Notes: generated by a model not told the origin, from the letters alone. Positions 51,066 to 63,300 are shown, counted from the first letter of the stretch. The stretch: 64,000 nucleotides of DNA from Planococcus citri (GCF_950023065.1 NC_088678.1:45932580-45996579); one strand, 5' to 3'. A program made the numbers and translations.

Positions 51066-53203
51066 ATTACTTAATTATCAAGGTAGGTACGTACAATCAC
51101 TTATACAACTTCTATCAAATTAAAAATTTCAAAGACTGGAGAGATGATCCGCCCCTTTCACTCCCAAGAGAAAAAACAAGTGACCTTTTTCAATCCTCTT
51201 AATTTTTGTACCTCTTTCCCTTTCGCTGCTTTTTCGTTTTTTTCTATCACTTAATTCCTTTCTTTATTTCCCTTCTCTTCCCTTCAGTCTAAGCTACTGC
51301 TTTGAGCCCAGAGCCATTCACGTAATACAAACTGGCAAAAAAAAAAAAAAAAACGTAAAAAAGGTACCTATCACAAGGTTGAAAAAATTTACGAAATTTT
51401 CTGCCTCGTCTTTAACTTTTTTTCATTCTTTCGAAATTTATACAGAATAAATGCGTCGCCTCGTGTCTGCTGTTTTTTTCGAATAGAATTTCACAGCAAT
51501 TACCGCAACGGTCATAACTCCAAGTTGAACTCACCTCAGTATCCTTCACATGGCCGGAACTGGCATAACGCGAACGAAAAACCTAATAAAAGTAGTTGAA
51601 ACGTGTACGAAATGTTAAATCGCTCGGTAAGACAAGGTAGAAGGATTCATCCTTCATTAAACGCTCATTACAGTCGTTTGCGTGAGCAAACGCGATAAAA
51701 ATTATTATCCTGCAAAAATTTGTACTATTATTTCAAACATTTTCTCGTTTTTGGTTAATTACACCGAATTAATACTTTAAAAAGTGGTCTTTCGCTATAT
51801 TAACTAAGTAAACAAATAGGCCTGTTACTTTCATTAATGTAAAAAACTTTCCATTGCAAAAGAAACTATAGGTAAATAGACGAGTGCAGGCAGAAGAGTT
51901 GTGCAGTGGAGGAAGGTATTCGTCGTAGATAGAGATACATGTAGCAAATTAAAACGTTTAATTCCAAATTCAATGTAGGTAATCGTATCTAACGAAATTT
52001 ACGAGCTGAAATGGAGAAATTTTTTTAAAACAACAACAGCAAAAGTTTTTATGTAGTTGTTTTATTTTCCACAGTATTCGTAGCGTTAATAATTTAATTA
52101 CAAAGATAACGACGAGAAAGGGTGTTGAAATTACAAAACAGAATAGTACACAACGATATTATAGGTCATCGCGGTGTTTTTTTCTTTTTTTTTTCAACTC
52201 ACAACGCCTAACATTAATTATAACTCGTATAGCTAGTTGCCGGTCGACTTTTCAAACAGCCTGTCAAAATCTGTCAATAGGGGCTTTTAACATTTCATGC
52301 GACGATGGCGCCTTTAAACGGATTTAAATTTCAGATAATCAAAGAGGCCGGACGACAAAAGGCTTGAAATCCAAGTTCGGCTTCGGCGTTTCCAGATGGT
52401 TAATCGAGTTACCGAGATGAAATACGCTAATTTCCTCGCCACATCCGAGAAGTCATTCCGCGTGATTTTTTCACCTAATTTACATTTCATTAGAGTAATG
52501 AAATGCGCGACAAAATCGCTCCCTTATGTGCTTTATACCAAGTGTACTTAGTTAAACTATACCTTGAACCATACCACAATAACTCTCTGGTGATTCATAA
52601 TACGTTTAATTTAATCAAGTCGCGATAATTTCTCAAGTACTTTGGCATGAGTGAAGTGATCTCAGAACATTTTCTAAAAATTTTTCAACTAGAAACGTAT
52701 TTTTCCAAGCCAAAACGGAAACGAAACAATCCACGATCCATTCCTTTGATTTTTCTTACAGAAACATGTTTAAAAAAATTAGATTTTAATAGCAACTTCC
52801 TTTTCACTATATAACCCTTCTCTAATAGGTACGAACCTCATCTCATCTACGTCAATGTTCACTTCACCTAAAACTACATTTTAATTCATCAAACAAGGTA
52901 AAAATGGAAATCTCGGCGATCGTGACTTTTTTCTCTCTCTTCGCAAAGGTTCATTCAATTTGGTCATTACATTAAACTTTCTGCAATTAAGAAAATGAAC
53001 CGAAGTTTTTCTTTCGTGTCCTTGTCGTAAGTATTTAAACTTGAAAAAGAACCTCTCGATAACTGATGCAGCGAACAAAAAGAAGATATCTGCTTTTCTG
53101 TTGAAATCTTCCCTTCGTCGCGCGTATAGTAAGGTACTAATGGTATTCGTAATTCTCTGGTAAGATTGAAGGAAACTTCGCTCTTTCTTAATTCTATTAA
53201 TGA

Positions 53204-53234
<31 letters not shown>

Positions 53235-54459
53235 GAAAGAAAAAGAAACAGAAAGAAAAAAAATCTGAGAAAGATTATTATGTTGCTTATATACCGTATA
53301 CTCGTACATACGAGAAAGCGGACAACAGAGGGAGAAAACTTTTTTCTAAATTTGAATATCTTGCAAAAAGCATCTCTGCGAAAAAGTCACGCACGAACAG
53401 AAAGTTTTTGAATGAAAATATAAAAGATAAGGAGGATATTTATAAAATGCACATGAATTGTAATGTGATACAAAAATCTTCAATTTACTTTTACCATTCT
53501 TTTTTCTGGTGAGAATTTTACCAATTTAATTTTTTTTGTCGACGTTCACAGGTTAGTATGTACTATATCGCGTGTACTTCTTTTTTTTCTCTCTCGTCAT
53601 TTTCGTGCCGAGAAATGTTAAAGACGCGTTGATTGTGAAAAACTCCTACGTGAAAATTGGTTCAATTAATTTCTGCAATCGGTCTACATTGTGATGGCCT
53701 GATGGGGTTTTTATTACACCGAGCATAGCGTAAGAACCAAGAAGCCAATAATGAATTTTTTCAAATTAAACTCAAGTTAATCAGGGTAGTTACCTCTCAG
53801 TCTCGTTGATTGCAAGTTGTAAAAATAGAGAATGTACAATACCGCAACTTGACGTTGATTTCTCAATACATGAATTGAATAGCAGAATTCCGACGAGGCA
53901 AAAATAAAATTTAAACACAGGTTAAACTTGCTTATAGGTGGAAACTGCTCAGCCTCGTTGTTGGGGCTTTTTAAATTGAATCTTTCTTTTATGAAAATTG
54001 TTTGCTTTAAAACTCTCTCAATAACTTGCGTGTATTCATTCGATGCTAGGCCTATTTACCTACCTATACGTTTGTACATCTCTCAGCAATATTACTCGTA
54101 GGTAGTAATTATTTTTATGGATTTGTATTTTTTCCCCCTGAATCCTTGCTTATACATGTGTGCGAGTATATTTTAAATGGGCAGGTACCTATTTTCTTGG
54201 GTACCTATTTATTTAGTTGAATATCTACCTATTTACTGTACATCTACATATATATAGTCTACTCTTCATTCGAGCGGCAGTAACATATCGTACAATTCTA
54301 CTTAAATTGATTCGTTATTATGTACATTGTACATACATGATTATAGGAATCGTTTTGAATTAATTTTCTCCCCTCTTCGTCTCTCATCATCATTCTTACG
54401 AAAAAAAATAATCGCACAGCCCAATTCAGCCAAATAATACGTGTCTAAATCGATCTAAA
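51066..54459. other. non-coding region with CG-richer patch at 51.4-52.6 kb
   Basis: No recognised gene. The stretch 52220-52520 is notably unique-looking and CG-richer, and contains a TTTCAG followed by a short open frame but no good donor. Conserved regulatory DNA is as plausible as an exon. The remainder is AT-rich and microsatellite-bearing. Confidence 0.3.
53200..53262 (+). repeat. A/AAAAG low-complexity tract
   Basis: A run of more than twenty A residues grades into AAAAG/AAAGA repeats. It creates a false lysine-rich ORF on the + strand and a phenylalanine-rich one on the - strand. Confidence 0.85.
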
Positions 54460-55230
54460 GGGTTGCAAAGATGGCAATAGGGGCTGAATTTCATTTTTGC
54501 CCTATTTACAGTGTTTTTTTTCGAAAACTGTAGACACTGAAAATCCAATCGACTTTTGAGCCAAAAATAGGGTACCTATAAATCAAATTTCAGTTTTTTT
54601 CGTTCATGCGTTCGCAAACGATGATTTTTTTACGTATAAGGTAATCGTTGGAGAAAATTTTGGATTTGAACCGGCATGAAAAGATTTTGATAACACGTGC
54701 CTAAATCGATCGAAGGGTCGCAAAGATGGTAAATCCGAGTTTCTGGGTGCTGAATTTCATTTTCACGCTATTTACAACTTTTTTTTCGAAAACTGGAGAA
54801 ACCAAAAATTTGCTGGAGGCTCCAGAACGGTTCAAAACCATTACCAGTCGACTCGGGAGGTCGAAAATAGAGCATAAACCAAATTTCAGCTTTCAAGGTC
54901 GATTTTCTAAAATTTTGACTTTTTTAAAAATTTTGGTCCAAATTTGAATTTTTAAAAATTTTTCAAAAATCGAAAAATAAATTTTAGCATCTGAAATTTT
55001 GGCTGGTGATATATTTTGGGGGTCCTCTTTCGATTCCTCTTTGTCCAGTTCAAAATTATTGTGCCTACTGCCTGTTGGGATACTTCCCTTGTAAGGAGTT
55101 GAAATTTCTAGGCATCCACTCATCCACGTGAGGGTCAAGGCGGTAAGAAGAGTGGTACTTGTTACTGGATCATCGAGGAGAAAGCATGAAAAAATTGCTC
55201 TAAATCGGAATACCATGCTTCAAAAGTTCA
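54460..55230. repeat. dispersed repeat copy with CTGGAGGCTCCAG
   Basis: The near-palindrome lies at about 54813, followed by ...CAAATTTCAGCTTT and later GGCTGGTGATATATTTTGGG, CTCTTTCGATTC and TTGGGATACTTCCCTTGTAAG. The last parts also occur at 27.87-27.95 kb, which supports one family at least 300 bases long. ORF 54893-55216 is a shadow of this repeat. Confidence 0.6.
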
Positions 55231-56988
55231 GACGAAGAAATAAGGCGCAGGCGAGGCGTGATGAAAAATGAATCACGTATTTACGGCAAACTGGTTATGC
55301 AATTTTATTAACATTTAAAAAATACTACAATTTGCGCGTGATGAAGATTCTAAAGGAAAATAACATTGCACAGCAACATTTGTCGAGTACGATTTTGAAC
55401 CAAAATCATCATTTTTCAGATTAGATTGAAACGTCCTACTTTCAAAATAGACATTTTCAACGAGGGGTATCCCTCCTCAATTCTGGAGAAAGATGGAAAA
55501 AATGTCGAAATCGTGCGATATAGGTATCAAATTTACTATGTTGGTTTTCAAAAATGTTGAATACAAAATGACCATATTTTTTAGATTTGATTTATTATGA
55601 TCCCTTCCCTTGTGCTTTCTTCATTCAAGCTAGTGCTCTTTAAAAGACTATTATAATGTGATGTAACAAAAATTGGCTTGTTTTCAAAGATATTTATGAC
55701 GAATTTATGATCTGATTTTTTTTGATCCGGTCCCTACCAGTGCTCTTGTTCGTGTCTTCAGTGAGAGCAATAATGTATTTATGATTTATTTTATTACCCT
55801 CAAACTTGAAAATTATTGGAGTGGTTAATTTTCTATATAGTATCTCAATAGAGTCACAGAGCAGCCTTGGTATTTGTTTTTTTTTGGGGGGGAGGGGGAG
55901 GGGGAGAATTTGATAGAAATGTCGAAGAAGTTATATAAAATAACGTAAAAAATGTGTAGTAAACACTTTTAAAATTACAAAAAAAAATTACTGCCAAAAA
56001 TTATTTTTGAGTGAATTTTTATAAGACCATTTTTTTCAAAATGGACTTTTTTTAAACATTGAGGATGGCAAGTGATTTTTAAGAAATAAAAACTTTTTCT
56101 CCCAAGTTTCAGTTGTTGATTAACTTCATTTACGTAGTGCTTTGAGAAGAACTCGTACATACATCCGTAATTCAAAAAACTAATGTTTTTTTTTTATTCA
56201 ACATTAGCGCGTGGAAAAAGAAAAAGTAAACTTTATGCATGTTCGTCTTTTACAAACTCAATTTTTATTTCACTCTTGTAAGTAATCAGCTTGATTGTCT
56301 GTTGTGTAGAAAAATTTTCCAAGGTTTTTACAACTAAGTATGTTTTATCAATTTTCATTTTTCCGTTGTATGTATAGCTCATTCTTTTCATAACAAAAGT
56401 TGTACTACGAGTAAATTTTTCTATTTCAAAACGCAGTATTATCTTTTATTGTGTGTACTCGAATAGTGTGCCAGTAAATTGGCTATATTGAATTTTTTTC
56501 TGCAAGTTTAGAAAAAAAATACACGATGGAAATGTAATGAGCTAGTCAGAGAGAAATAAATAGGTAGTTGTAAAAAAAATTTGAAACATTTTGCGAAGTA
56601 AGTATACTTTATATACGAGCGATGGGTAATTTTTCAAAGCCAAAATGATAACGTACCTACTTTTTAGTTTGGTCAAATAATAGAGGTACTCGTATTTTCG
56701 CGACAAGACGATCTCCTTGTACAAAATAGAAACCATTTAGAAATATCCTAGGTACCTACCATGTGCTTAAAATCAACTCAAGGGCCAGAAGAAGTTTGAT
56801 TCGAGTTTCTAGGTAGGAACTGAATTTAATTTTATCTTTTTTTATGGGATTTTTTCAGTACTGGAAAATTCAAAAATTGGCTAAAAGTTCCAGAATGACT
56901 CAAAAAATCATCAACCTATAGAAGATTGAAAATAATTAAGAGTTGAAATCAAAAATCCATCCAAAAAGACACTCAGTTCATGTTCATA
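55231..56988. other. non-coding region
   Basis: No gene is recognised. The sequence is AT-rich and contains a G-rich run at 55886-55904. A weak copy of the TCCAGAA family is near 56760-56960. Confidence 0.35.
55886..55904 (+). other. potential G-quadruplex sequence
   Basis: Runs of seven, five and five G residues are separated by single A residues. The seven-base run can supply two G-triplets, so a four-run quadruplex is possible. Similar but weaker G runs lie near 11892-11920 and 26645-26655. Confidence 0.6.
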
Positions 56989-57521
56989 AAGTGAAACCGC
57001 GATAAGTGCAAACTCAAGGGACCGGGAAAATTAGTGCACTTATTGAGTTTTTCACTTAAAAGGGTTTGCACTAAGCAAGGTTATTTTTTCGCAATTTGCA
57101 CTCATCAAGGTGAATACATTACGGGACAAGTAACATAGGTACCTACTTTTTTTTACTCAATTTTGATGATTTTTCATTCGATTTTACGTTACCTACATCC
57201 ATTTTATGCCAACTTTACCAGTTTTTCAATTTTACACGATTTTTTTTCACATTCTACTAAGTATTTTAGTGTGAATGTTGGAGGATTTTTTAGATATTTT
57301 CTACATTTTTTACTGTACATATTTTTCAAATTTTTAGATACTTTGGTTTGAATGATTTCTAATAAAACTTCGCCAAGTTCATTGTACTTATCGAGGTACT
57401 GTTGCAGTTATTGAGGTGAATTTACTCGGTAAATCGACTGTAGGGACCGAGGATTAATTTTGGTTGTATGTACTTAACGTGCATTTTCACTTATTGAGGT
57501 TGCACTTAACGCGGTCCACTG
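56989..57521. mobile_element. pogo/Tigger-like MITE with TA duplication
   Basis: The right end in inverse reads CAGTGGACCGCGTTAAGTGC, and the left reads AAGTGAAACCGCGATAAGTG. Both continue with CAA(A/C)CTCAA. TA dinucleotides flank both ends (56987-56988 and 57522-57523). CAGT termini, a TA target and GTGCACTTATTGAG-type subterminal words are typical of Tc1/mariner-pogo (Tigger) MITEs. The element is 533 bases with no transposase, and the first base at the left has decayed from C to A. Confidence 0.75.
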
Positions 57522-57523
57522 TA

Positions 57524-58661
57524 CCAGCTTACCTCTCTCGTACGAATCCAAAGACTTACAGACGTTTTTCGAGACACCCTGTGTACTTTACTCAACTTGG
57601 CAGAAAAATATGAATTTCATCTGCAAAGTGTAGGTACGCTTTTAGTCGTAGTTGCAACAACGTGGCCCATTGCTACACACCTACCACCTTATATAGCGAG
57701 CGTGAGGTGGCATTTTAATAATAAATTCTATCTGTATTACGACGTAATAGAAACAGCGAGGTGCACAGAAGGTCTTTTAATGGTCAATGGTTTACTCTAC
57801 TCTATGCATCCCCTCATCGTTTCATAAGAAGAGTACTCATTTCGTCCTTGTTCGATAATGGAGGGTGACTTCATTAAATTCCATTACGCTACGTTACCAA
57901 CGTTATTTTCACCCTTTCGTCCGTCTCGCGGGGCTTTTTCTTACACTCACAAATATCGTCTACGCTAATCAAACTCGCTTATTTCTTTTATTCTTTCTTA
58001 TTAGATTTTTTTTATTATTTTTTTATTACCGCTATTACGCGACGAATAAGCTACGCGGAAAAATTGAAAAAGTAAAACGATTATGAAAATTTTTTCAGAT
58101 TTATTCTCACTGCTAGCAGACAGTTCGGCCCGTCGTTTTCAAAAATAATGTTCAATTTGTTTAGATACTATTAAAAAAATTTTAAATGAAAAAAGTTTAC
58201 GATAGGTAATTAAAAAAGTTTCATTGTTATTCTTTGGATATACTTTAAAGAAACAATTTTTTTCTAAATTAAAGGTTTCCGTTTAGTGAAAAAAAATCTC
58301 AAATTGATATTAGATATGGTTTATTATTTTTTTTTTTGCAAAATTAAGTAGGTACCTGGTTATTTTTACCGCAAAAGGTTTTCGAGGAAATTATTTTTTG
58401 TGTGTGTAAGTATTCCTAAAGAGAAAGCCGCTCTAGGCCTATCTGAATGGTTCCTTCTTTTTTGTTTAAAAAGTGGAACTTGGATGAATAATCGGGGTGT
58501 CTCAAATCTCAAAAAGGAAATTCGCAGCTGGTGCAGGATTTTTGATATGATTTTAACACGCTTATTAAGGTAGGTAGAGTTTAATTTGGAAAATGGGAAA
58601 TTATGATGCAAAATGCGTCCTTTACAACTATTCAGGGAATGTTGATTTCAACTGATTTTTT
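57524..58661. other. non-coding region with CG-richer patch
   Basis: A GAGACACCCTGTGTA motif is at 57571-57585. The stretch to about 58140 is CG-richer and unique-looking. The frame at 57597-57827 follows a TTGGCAG that could be an acceptor, but has no donor and no known domain. Confidence 0.3.
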
Positions 58662-58931
58662 TTAGAAGGTGATTGTGAACCTATTCTGTCCATACTTGAG
58701 TTCAACTTCAACATGCCCTTTCAGCATGTCAACATGTATTTCATGCATTCTACCACCAGAGTGCAACACTTGTTTGTCAACTCTGAATTTCTTTTTAAAG
58801 GCTTGTTTATATTGGCCACAGAACGAGACTGTAAACTTTCCACCGAAAATCAAAGCTGCAGTAGTTGTAACGTAATGTAGTCGTATATGATGGCTATGGA
58901 CAACATTCTGTAGTTTCTTACAGATTTTCAA
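58662..58931 (-). pseudogene. possible coding remnant, unidentified
   Basis: The - strand frame is open for 89 codons and ends in TAA. From residue 20 on it has a balanced composition (for example ALIFGGKFTVSFCGQYKQAF, then RMHEIHVDMLKGHVEVELKY), unlike the A/T-biased ORFs nearby. I do not recognise a family. Part of it is duplicated in inverse just upstream at 58984-59002, which suggests it belongs to a rearranged repeat or a gene fragment captured by one. No start or splice context is convincing. Confidence 0.25.
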
Positions 58932-59002
58932 TTATTTTTGAAAATCTGCTAATTTTATGGAACGGATCCAGAGTTGTTCTGCTGCCAATATAAACAAGCC
59001 TT
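58798..59002. repeat. inverted repeat with 19-bp perfect arms
   Basis: AAGGCTTGTTTATATTGGC at 58798-58816 is matched perfectly in inverse at 58984-59002. The match continues imperfectly on both sides (CAGAAC next to the inner ends). The loop is about 167 bases. The left arm overlaps the possible coding remnant. Confidence 0.8.
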
Positions 59003-59097
59003 AAAACTTGTTTTTTTGAGACCTCGTTTTTTTTTGTTCTTTTCTATTATTTTGAGTTTTTGACCATAGAATTATCAAGAAATTTTAAAAAATGATT

Positions 59098-59370
59098 GTT
59101 TTTTTTACACAGATTTCACAAGAATCCACAATCTGAATTCTGGGACCCTGGCTGGATTGTCAGTTCATTTCTGATAAAGTAAAATCTAAAATCCATTCCT
59201 ATAATCTACTACCCCAGTAGATTATGGATTTTCAATTTTAATCTGTTTACAATCTGGTAAAAAAGAGCAGCTGGATTTTCAAAAACTAGTTTTATATTAT
59301 TTTTTGTAAAAAAAAAAGAAGGATTTCAACAATCCATAATCTAGATTATGCAAAATCCGTGTAAAAAAAC
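59098..59370. mobile_element. 273-bp MITE with internal hairpin
   Basis: The ends are inverted copies: GTTTTTTTTACACAGATTT at the left and, in inverse at the right, GTTTTTTTACACGGATTT. The centre holds a perfect 10-bp stem, ATAATCTACT-ACCCC-AGTAGATTAT, at 59201-59225. No coding capacity and no clear target duplication. It sits just beyond the 3' end of the Penelope-like fragment and may mark a favoured insertion region. Confidence 0.6.
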
Positions 59371-59491
59371 ATACTTTAAATCACTTATTTGATATCATAA
59401 TATTGAAGAGTAAAAAAACGAGAAAAATTGGTAGATTTTAACTTGATAAGAAATTTTTTATTTTTTATTTTCACGAATTTACACACACAAC

Positions 59492-59517
59492 GTTTCGGCA
59501 CACAGTGCCTTCATCAG
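59492..59517 (-). ncRNA. hammerhead ribozyme-like core of the Penelope-like element
   Basis: Read on the - strand, CTGATGA is followed after one A by the 5-bp stem GGCAC/GTGCC with loop TGT, then GAAAC. This is the conserved core and stem II of a hammerhead ribozyme, a feature described in the terminal repeats of Penelope-like elements. Stem II lacks a paired closing position next to CTGATGA, and I could not identify stem I or the cleavage site nearby. Activity is therefore uncertain, or may need a neighbouring copy. Confidence 0.6.
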
Positions 59518-59586
59518 GTGATGAGAAAAGACTAACGCTAGTGGAATAATACGAGTACGATGAATCGAGTAAACGAGATAAAAATA

Positions 59587-60330
59587 TCAATTGAAATGTA
59601 CCAGAGCTTTATACGAGTCGAAGCCTGCCACATCGGTCTTTTTGTTGATACAATTCGGATTACTTAAAATATGTAGGACTTCGGTAGTTTTTCTCTTTTG
59701 CAAATTCCCACAACCCTTGTGTAGAATTTTAGCTTCCTCAAAATTAAATTTATGATTGTATTTAACAGCATGTTCCGAGAGAGCAGTATTAGTTTTTCCA
59801 TTTCTAACATCCAAATTGTGCCTATAGAGTCTGTCACGTAGATGCTGTTTTGTTTCACCAACGTAATCAACATTACAGTTGTTACAGGTCACTTTGTATA
59901 CAATATTACTCTGGCTCATGGGGGGAATTTTATTTTTAGTGTTAGAGAAAATACGTTTACAAAGGTTGTTCGAATTTTTATAAGCAAAAGTGATAGCAGA
60001 ATCCTCCTGTCTACACAACATTTCTATTTTTTTAGACGTTTTTCCTGCATAGTTAATACTTACGAATTTTTTTGGTTCATTGACAGAGTGAGTAACAGAG
60101 GGAGTTTTTGGTTGAAAGAAAGCCTTTATTTGAGACTCTATCATTTTGAACGGATAATCGTTGGCTAAAGCTACGTTGTAAATTTCATCAATTTTTTCTT
60201 TATAAAAACAGGCATCGGAGAGACCAAGAACCCTGTCTATGAGATTTTTCAAAACGTTAATTTTTTGTTTAGCCGGTTGGAACGAATGAAAATTCACTAA
60301 TCTCCCACTTGCTATGGGTTTGGTGTAGTG
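59587..60330 (-). pseudogene. Penelope-like element ORF remnant: RT tail plus GIY-YIG endonuclease
   Basis: An open frame of about 247 codons follows an in-frame TAA at 60331-60333. It begins with YTKPIASGRLVNFHSFQP, matching the conserved KP...GR segment that follows the reverse transcriptase palm in Penelope-like elements. Counting from the GTG at 60297, the GIY-YIG module shows NIVYKVTC at 131-138, a CNNC knuckle-like pair, YVGETKQHLRDRLYRH at 145-160, ALSEHAVKYNH at 172-182, and a KTTEVLHI segment near 203-210 supplying the likely catalytic Glu. The domain would nick target DNA for retrotransposition. Lacking a start, the reverse transcriptase core and any promoter, the copy is dead. A cellular GIY-YIG gene is unlikely given the linker and the hammerhead-like terminus. 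Confidence 0.85.
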
Positions 60331-60333
60331 TTA

Positions 60334-63300
60334 TAATACATACTTGATTTTTTAATGATTTTTTTAATCGTTATTTGATATCTGTCAAACATATAAAACA
60401 TAGGTAGGTACCTCTAAAGGCAATGTACTTTTTGAATTCTATTTACATTTTTTCACTGAACAGAACAATAAAATCTAACAAAGTTACAAAGTACCAAAAA
60501 AGTCTGAAAAAAACAAAAAAAAAAACAAAAAAAAACAGAATCTGAAATCACATTCAAACATTAAAAAAAACGAAATTTGTTGTTTTAAACATGTTTTAAA
60601 AACGTTTAAAACAGGTCAAATTTTACACTTGAATTTGTTTAAACATACAAAAAAAAAGAGTTTTTTTTCCAACACTGCATTTTTGATGAGAGTTAGTTTC
60701 AACCCAGGCTGCATTGTATTTCTTTGTTGGTATCTATATTTCAAACTCACATACCTATATGGTACCTGAAGCCTCTGCTAAGCATGTGCGACGGAAAATT
60801 TGATGCTGGGGAAGATAATAAGCATTGCGAATGTCGTGGACTTCCAATAAGACCAGTATAGGGGTAGTAGGTAAACAATATTTCATAGTTAGATAATTAC
60901 ATATCTGTATTTTCTGAACTAAATTTTCGAATCGTCCTTGAAAAATGTTAATTAAAAATTCTTATAAAATTGTACACTATGGTTGCCTTATACATAAATA
61001 TTAAATAAACAATCGATAATCTATCACGAGCTAGCATATCGATTCATAATGAAAATAAATAATCCAAGTTCGCGCCATTTGTTCTACCTATACTTATACA
61101 CCATATTCGACTGTTTAATTATCGTCTTCTGGAATATAAAAGCTACGAGTTAAATTATTCAAACACCATGAAAACCTTGTCGATTAGGATATTTTCGAAT
61201 TAATTCTTTTAAACGAATGAATCAATTTTAGGGCGCGCGACGTTAATAATTCAAAGGTGTTCTATGCGTATTAAGAAAAAGCATCGCGCGTACATAAAAC
61301 AATGCGACAAAATACCAAGGGATGAATGTGAATACTTTATTCGTTTGATAATCGATCGAATTTTCACAATGAATTCAACAATATAGTTATTGGGCTGAGC
61401 TGGTCGGGCGACGAGACGCGAGACGTGGTTTTTATTGAAGCGCCGAGATTGAGATCAAATTGGCGCGAGCCATAAAAAGTAATTCACTTAACGGCTAAAA
61501 AACCGATTCATTTAAAGAGAGAATATACTATAAAACAACTGTCGCCGAATAAAAGCGATACGTTTGAAATTTATAAACACGGTGAAGCATTTAAAAGGAG
61601 AGAAAAAAAAATAAAAAAACGACGTGAAAATAAGAAAATGAGCTTTGAAAAGAATGCGTTTTTCTTTTATGTAACCAACGAATATAACGACTTTACGCGC
61701 CGGCAAAAGTTAGCTCGCGTATTTGTTTTCGAGCCGCGTAACGTCGATAAATTATGTATAAAAAAAGCTAAACATCGCCCCCCTATTATAATAGCGAATA
61801 TAAAGTATGATATATAAAATTTTCTTGTAATAGAATGTCGTTATCAAGTTTTAAAACAACGTGTTATTTAACACAGTCGCTGTGTTATGCTAAGTTGAAC
61901 ATTTTCGCCTCCTCATCGCAATGCCATGCTACTTGCTACACTCTGCTACTATACACCTACTTCAATATAACTTCTGCGTATCTTCGCCAAATTTTCGTCA
62001 TTTTCTCCTTATGGCGATGGTTATTGAAAAAATTTCCAGATTTTTTGCGTGTCCCATTATACGAAATGTAATAGGTATCACGATCCAAGTGATTTGTCGT
62101 TCGAAAATTGACTTCAAAATGAGCAAGATTTAATATATGCTAATAGGCTTATAAGAGTGTAGACTGTTACAAGTTTTTCCAAAATGAGCCTGAAAAAATA
62201 ACGCGTAGTAGACGATCCACTTCCCTGCTTTAGAGCCGAATTTTTTCTTCTAAGAAAATTCGTTCGAGTATTTGCAATATATTAGAGGTACCAGAGCCTA
62301 TGAAAAATGATTGGAGATTTCTTCAATATTTGTCATCATCTTACCCGAATTTGGAACCTATCTTACACTTGTAAATATGTAAGCATAAGCCAAATTAGCC
62401 TTTTCTATTCCAATTGCCCATTGTTCTTCCAATATTGGACATTTTCCCGCACCAATCAAGCCAAAAACCTACTCAGAATTCCATTATATTATATTATAGA
62501 CATTTCAAAAAAATACAACTGAATCAAAAAACCTTTCCACATCTATAACCACAATCAATTGCGGAAGGCAATATTTCGCTATCTGAAAATTTCTATAAAC
62601 AGATTATAATTTCGAATGAACACGCCAATTTCCACAAAACGATTTTACCTTAGGGAATCACAGTTATGTACTCTCCACCTTGTGCAATTCTTCTTTGGAA
62701 CACGTTAAGTCGTCCACCATCTCCAGCTATTACGTCGGACAAAACGATTTTCACAACCCCATAATAATACTCGTACTGTGTAGAAGTGCACGACAAAAAC
62801 GAAGGGAGACGTTAACGTCCAAAAATTGAATACCTCAAAACCCCTATAATCCCCTTAGCAACAACCTCATAACATATCGACATGCACTCGAAAAGCTTTT
62901 CAAGAAATATCAAAGCCCAATAAAACGGCTAATAAAAAAAAAGTCAAACTGCTCGACAAACTCGTAATAGAGCGGAGATTTAGGGATTTACAAAAATATG
63001 TAAAGTCATTTTCGCCACCATAAAAAGGTCGAATAAATATGCAAAATAAGCAGCTAATTCAAAATATAGAAACTCCCGAAAAAAAAGGATAACAGTAAAC
63101 GGATTCGTAAAATTTGTAACTCGCAGATAAAACGTATTTATTACCCAAATACGACAGATCATTTCTAGCTCTTTTGATAAACATTTACCCCGATGAGATG
63201 ATTTTTATACAGTACCTACTTTTATTTTCAGTGGGTGGGAAATATTGCGATCTTTACGCAAAGTGTTTTACTTTCTTTCTATTTATATCAGCGTTATGAT

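Larger units (their letters stand above)
59400..60330 (-). mobile_element. 5'-truncated Penelope-like retroelement
   Basis: On the - strand the fragment starts in the region just after the reverse transcriptase core, continues through the linker and the GIY-YIG endonuclease to a stop at 59587, and is followed by a terminal region with a hammerhead-like core. The reverse transcriptase catalytic core is missing. Truncation at the 5' end is common for these elements. The 3' boundary is not defined; about 59400 is an estimate. No target duplication was found. Confidence 0.8.

Noticed and set aside
53166..53411. Lysine-rich 81-codon ORF and the opposite phenylalanine-rich ORF
   Set aside because: Both are produced by the poly-A/AAAAG tract at 53200-53262.
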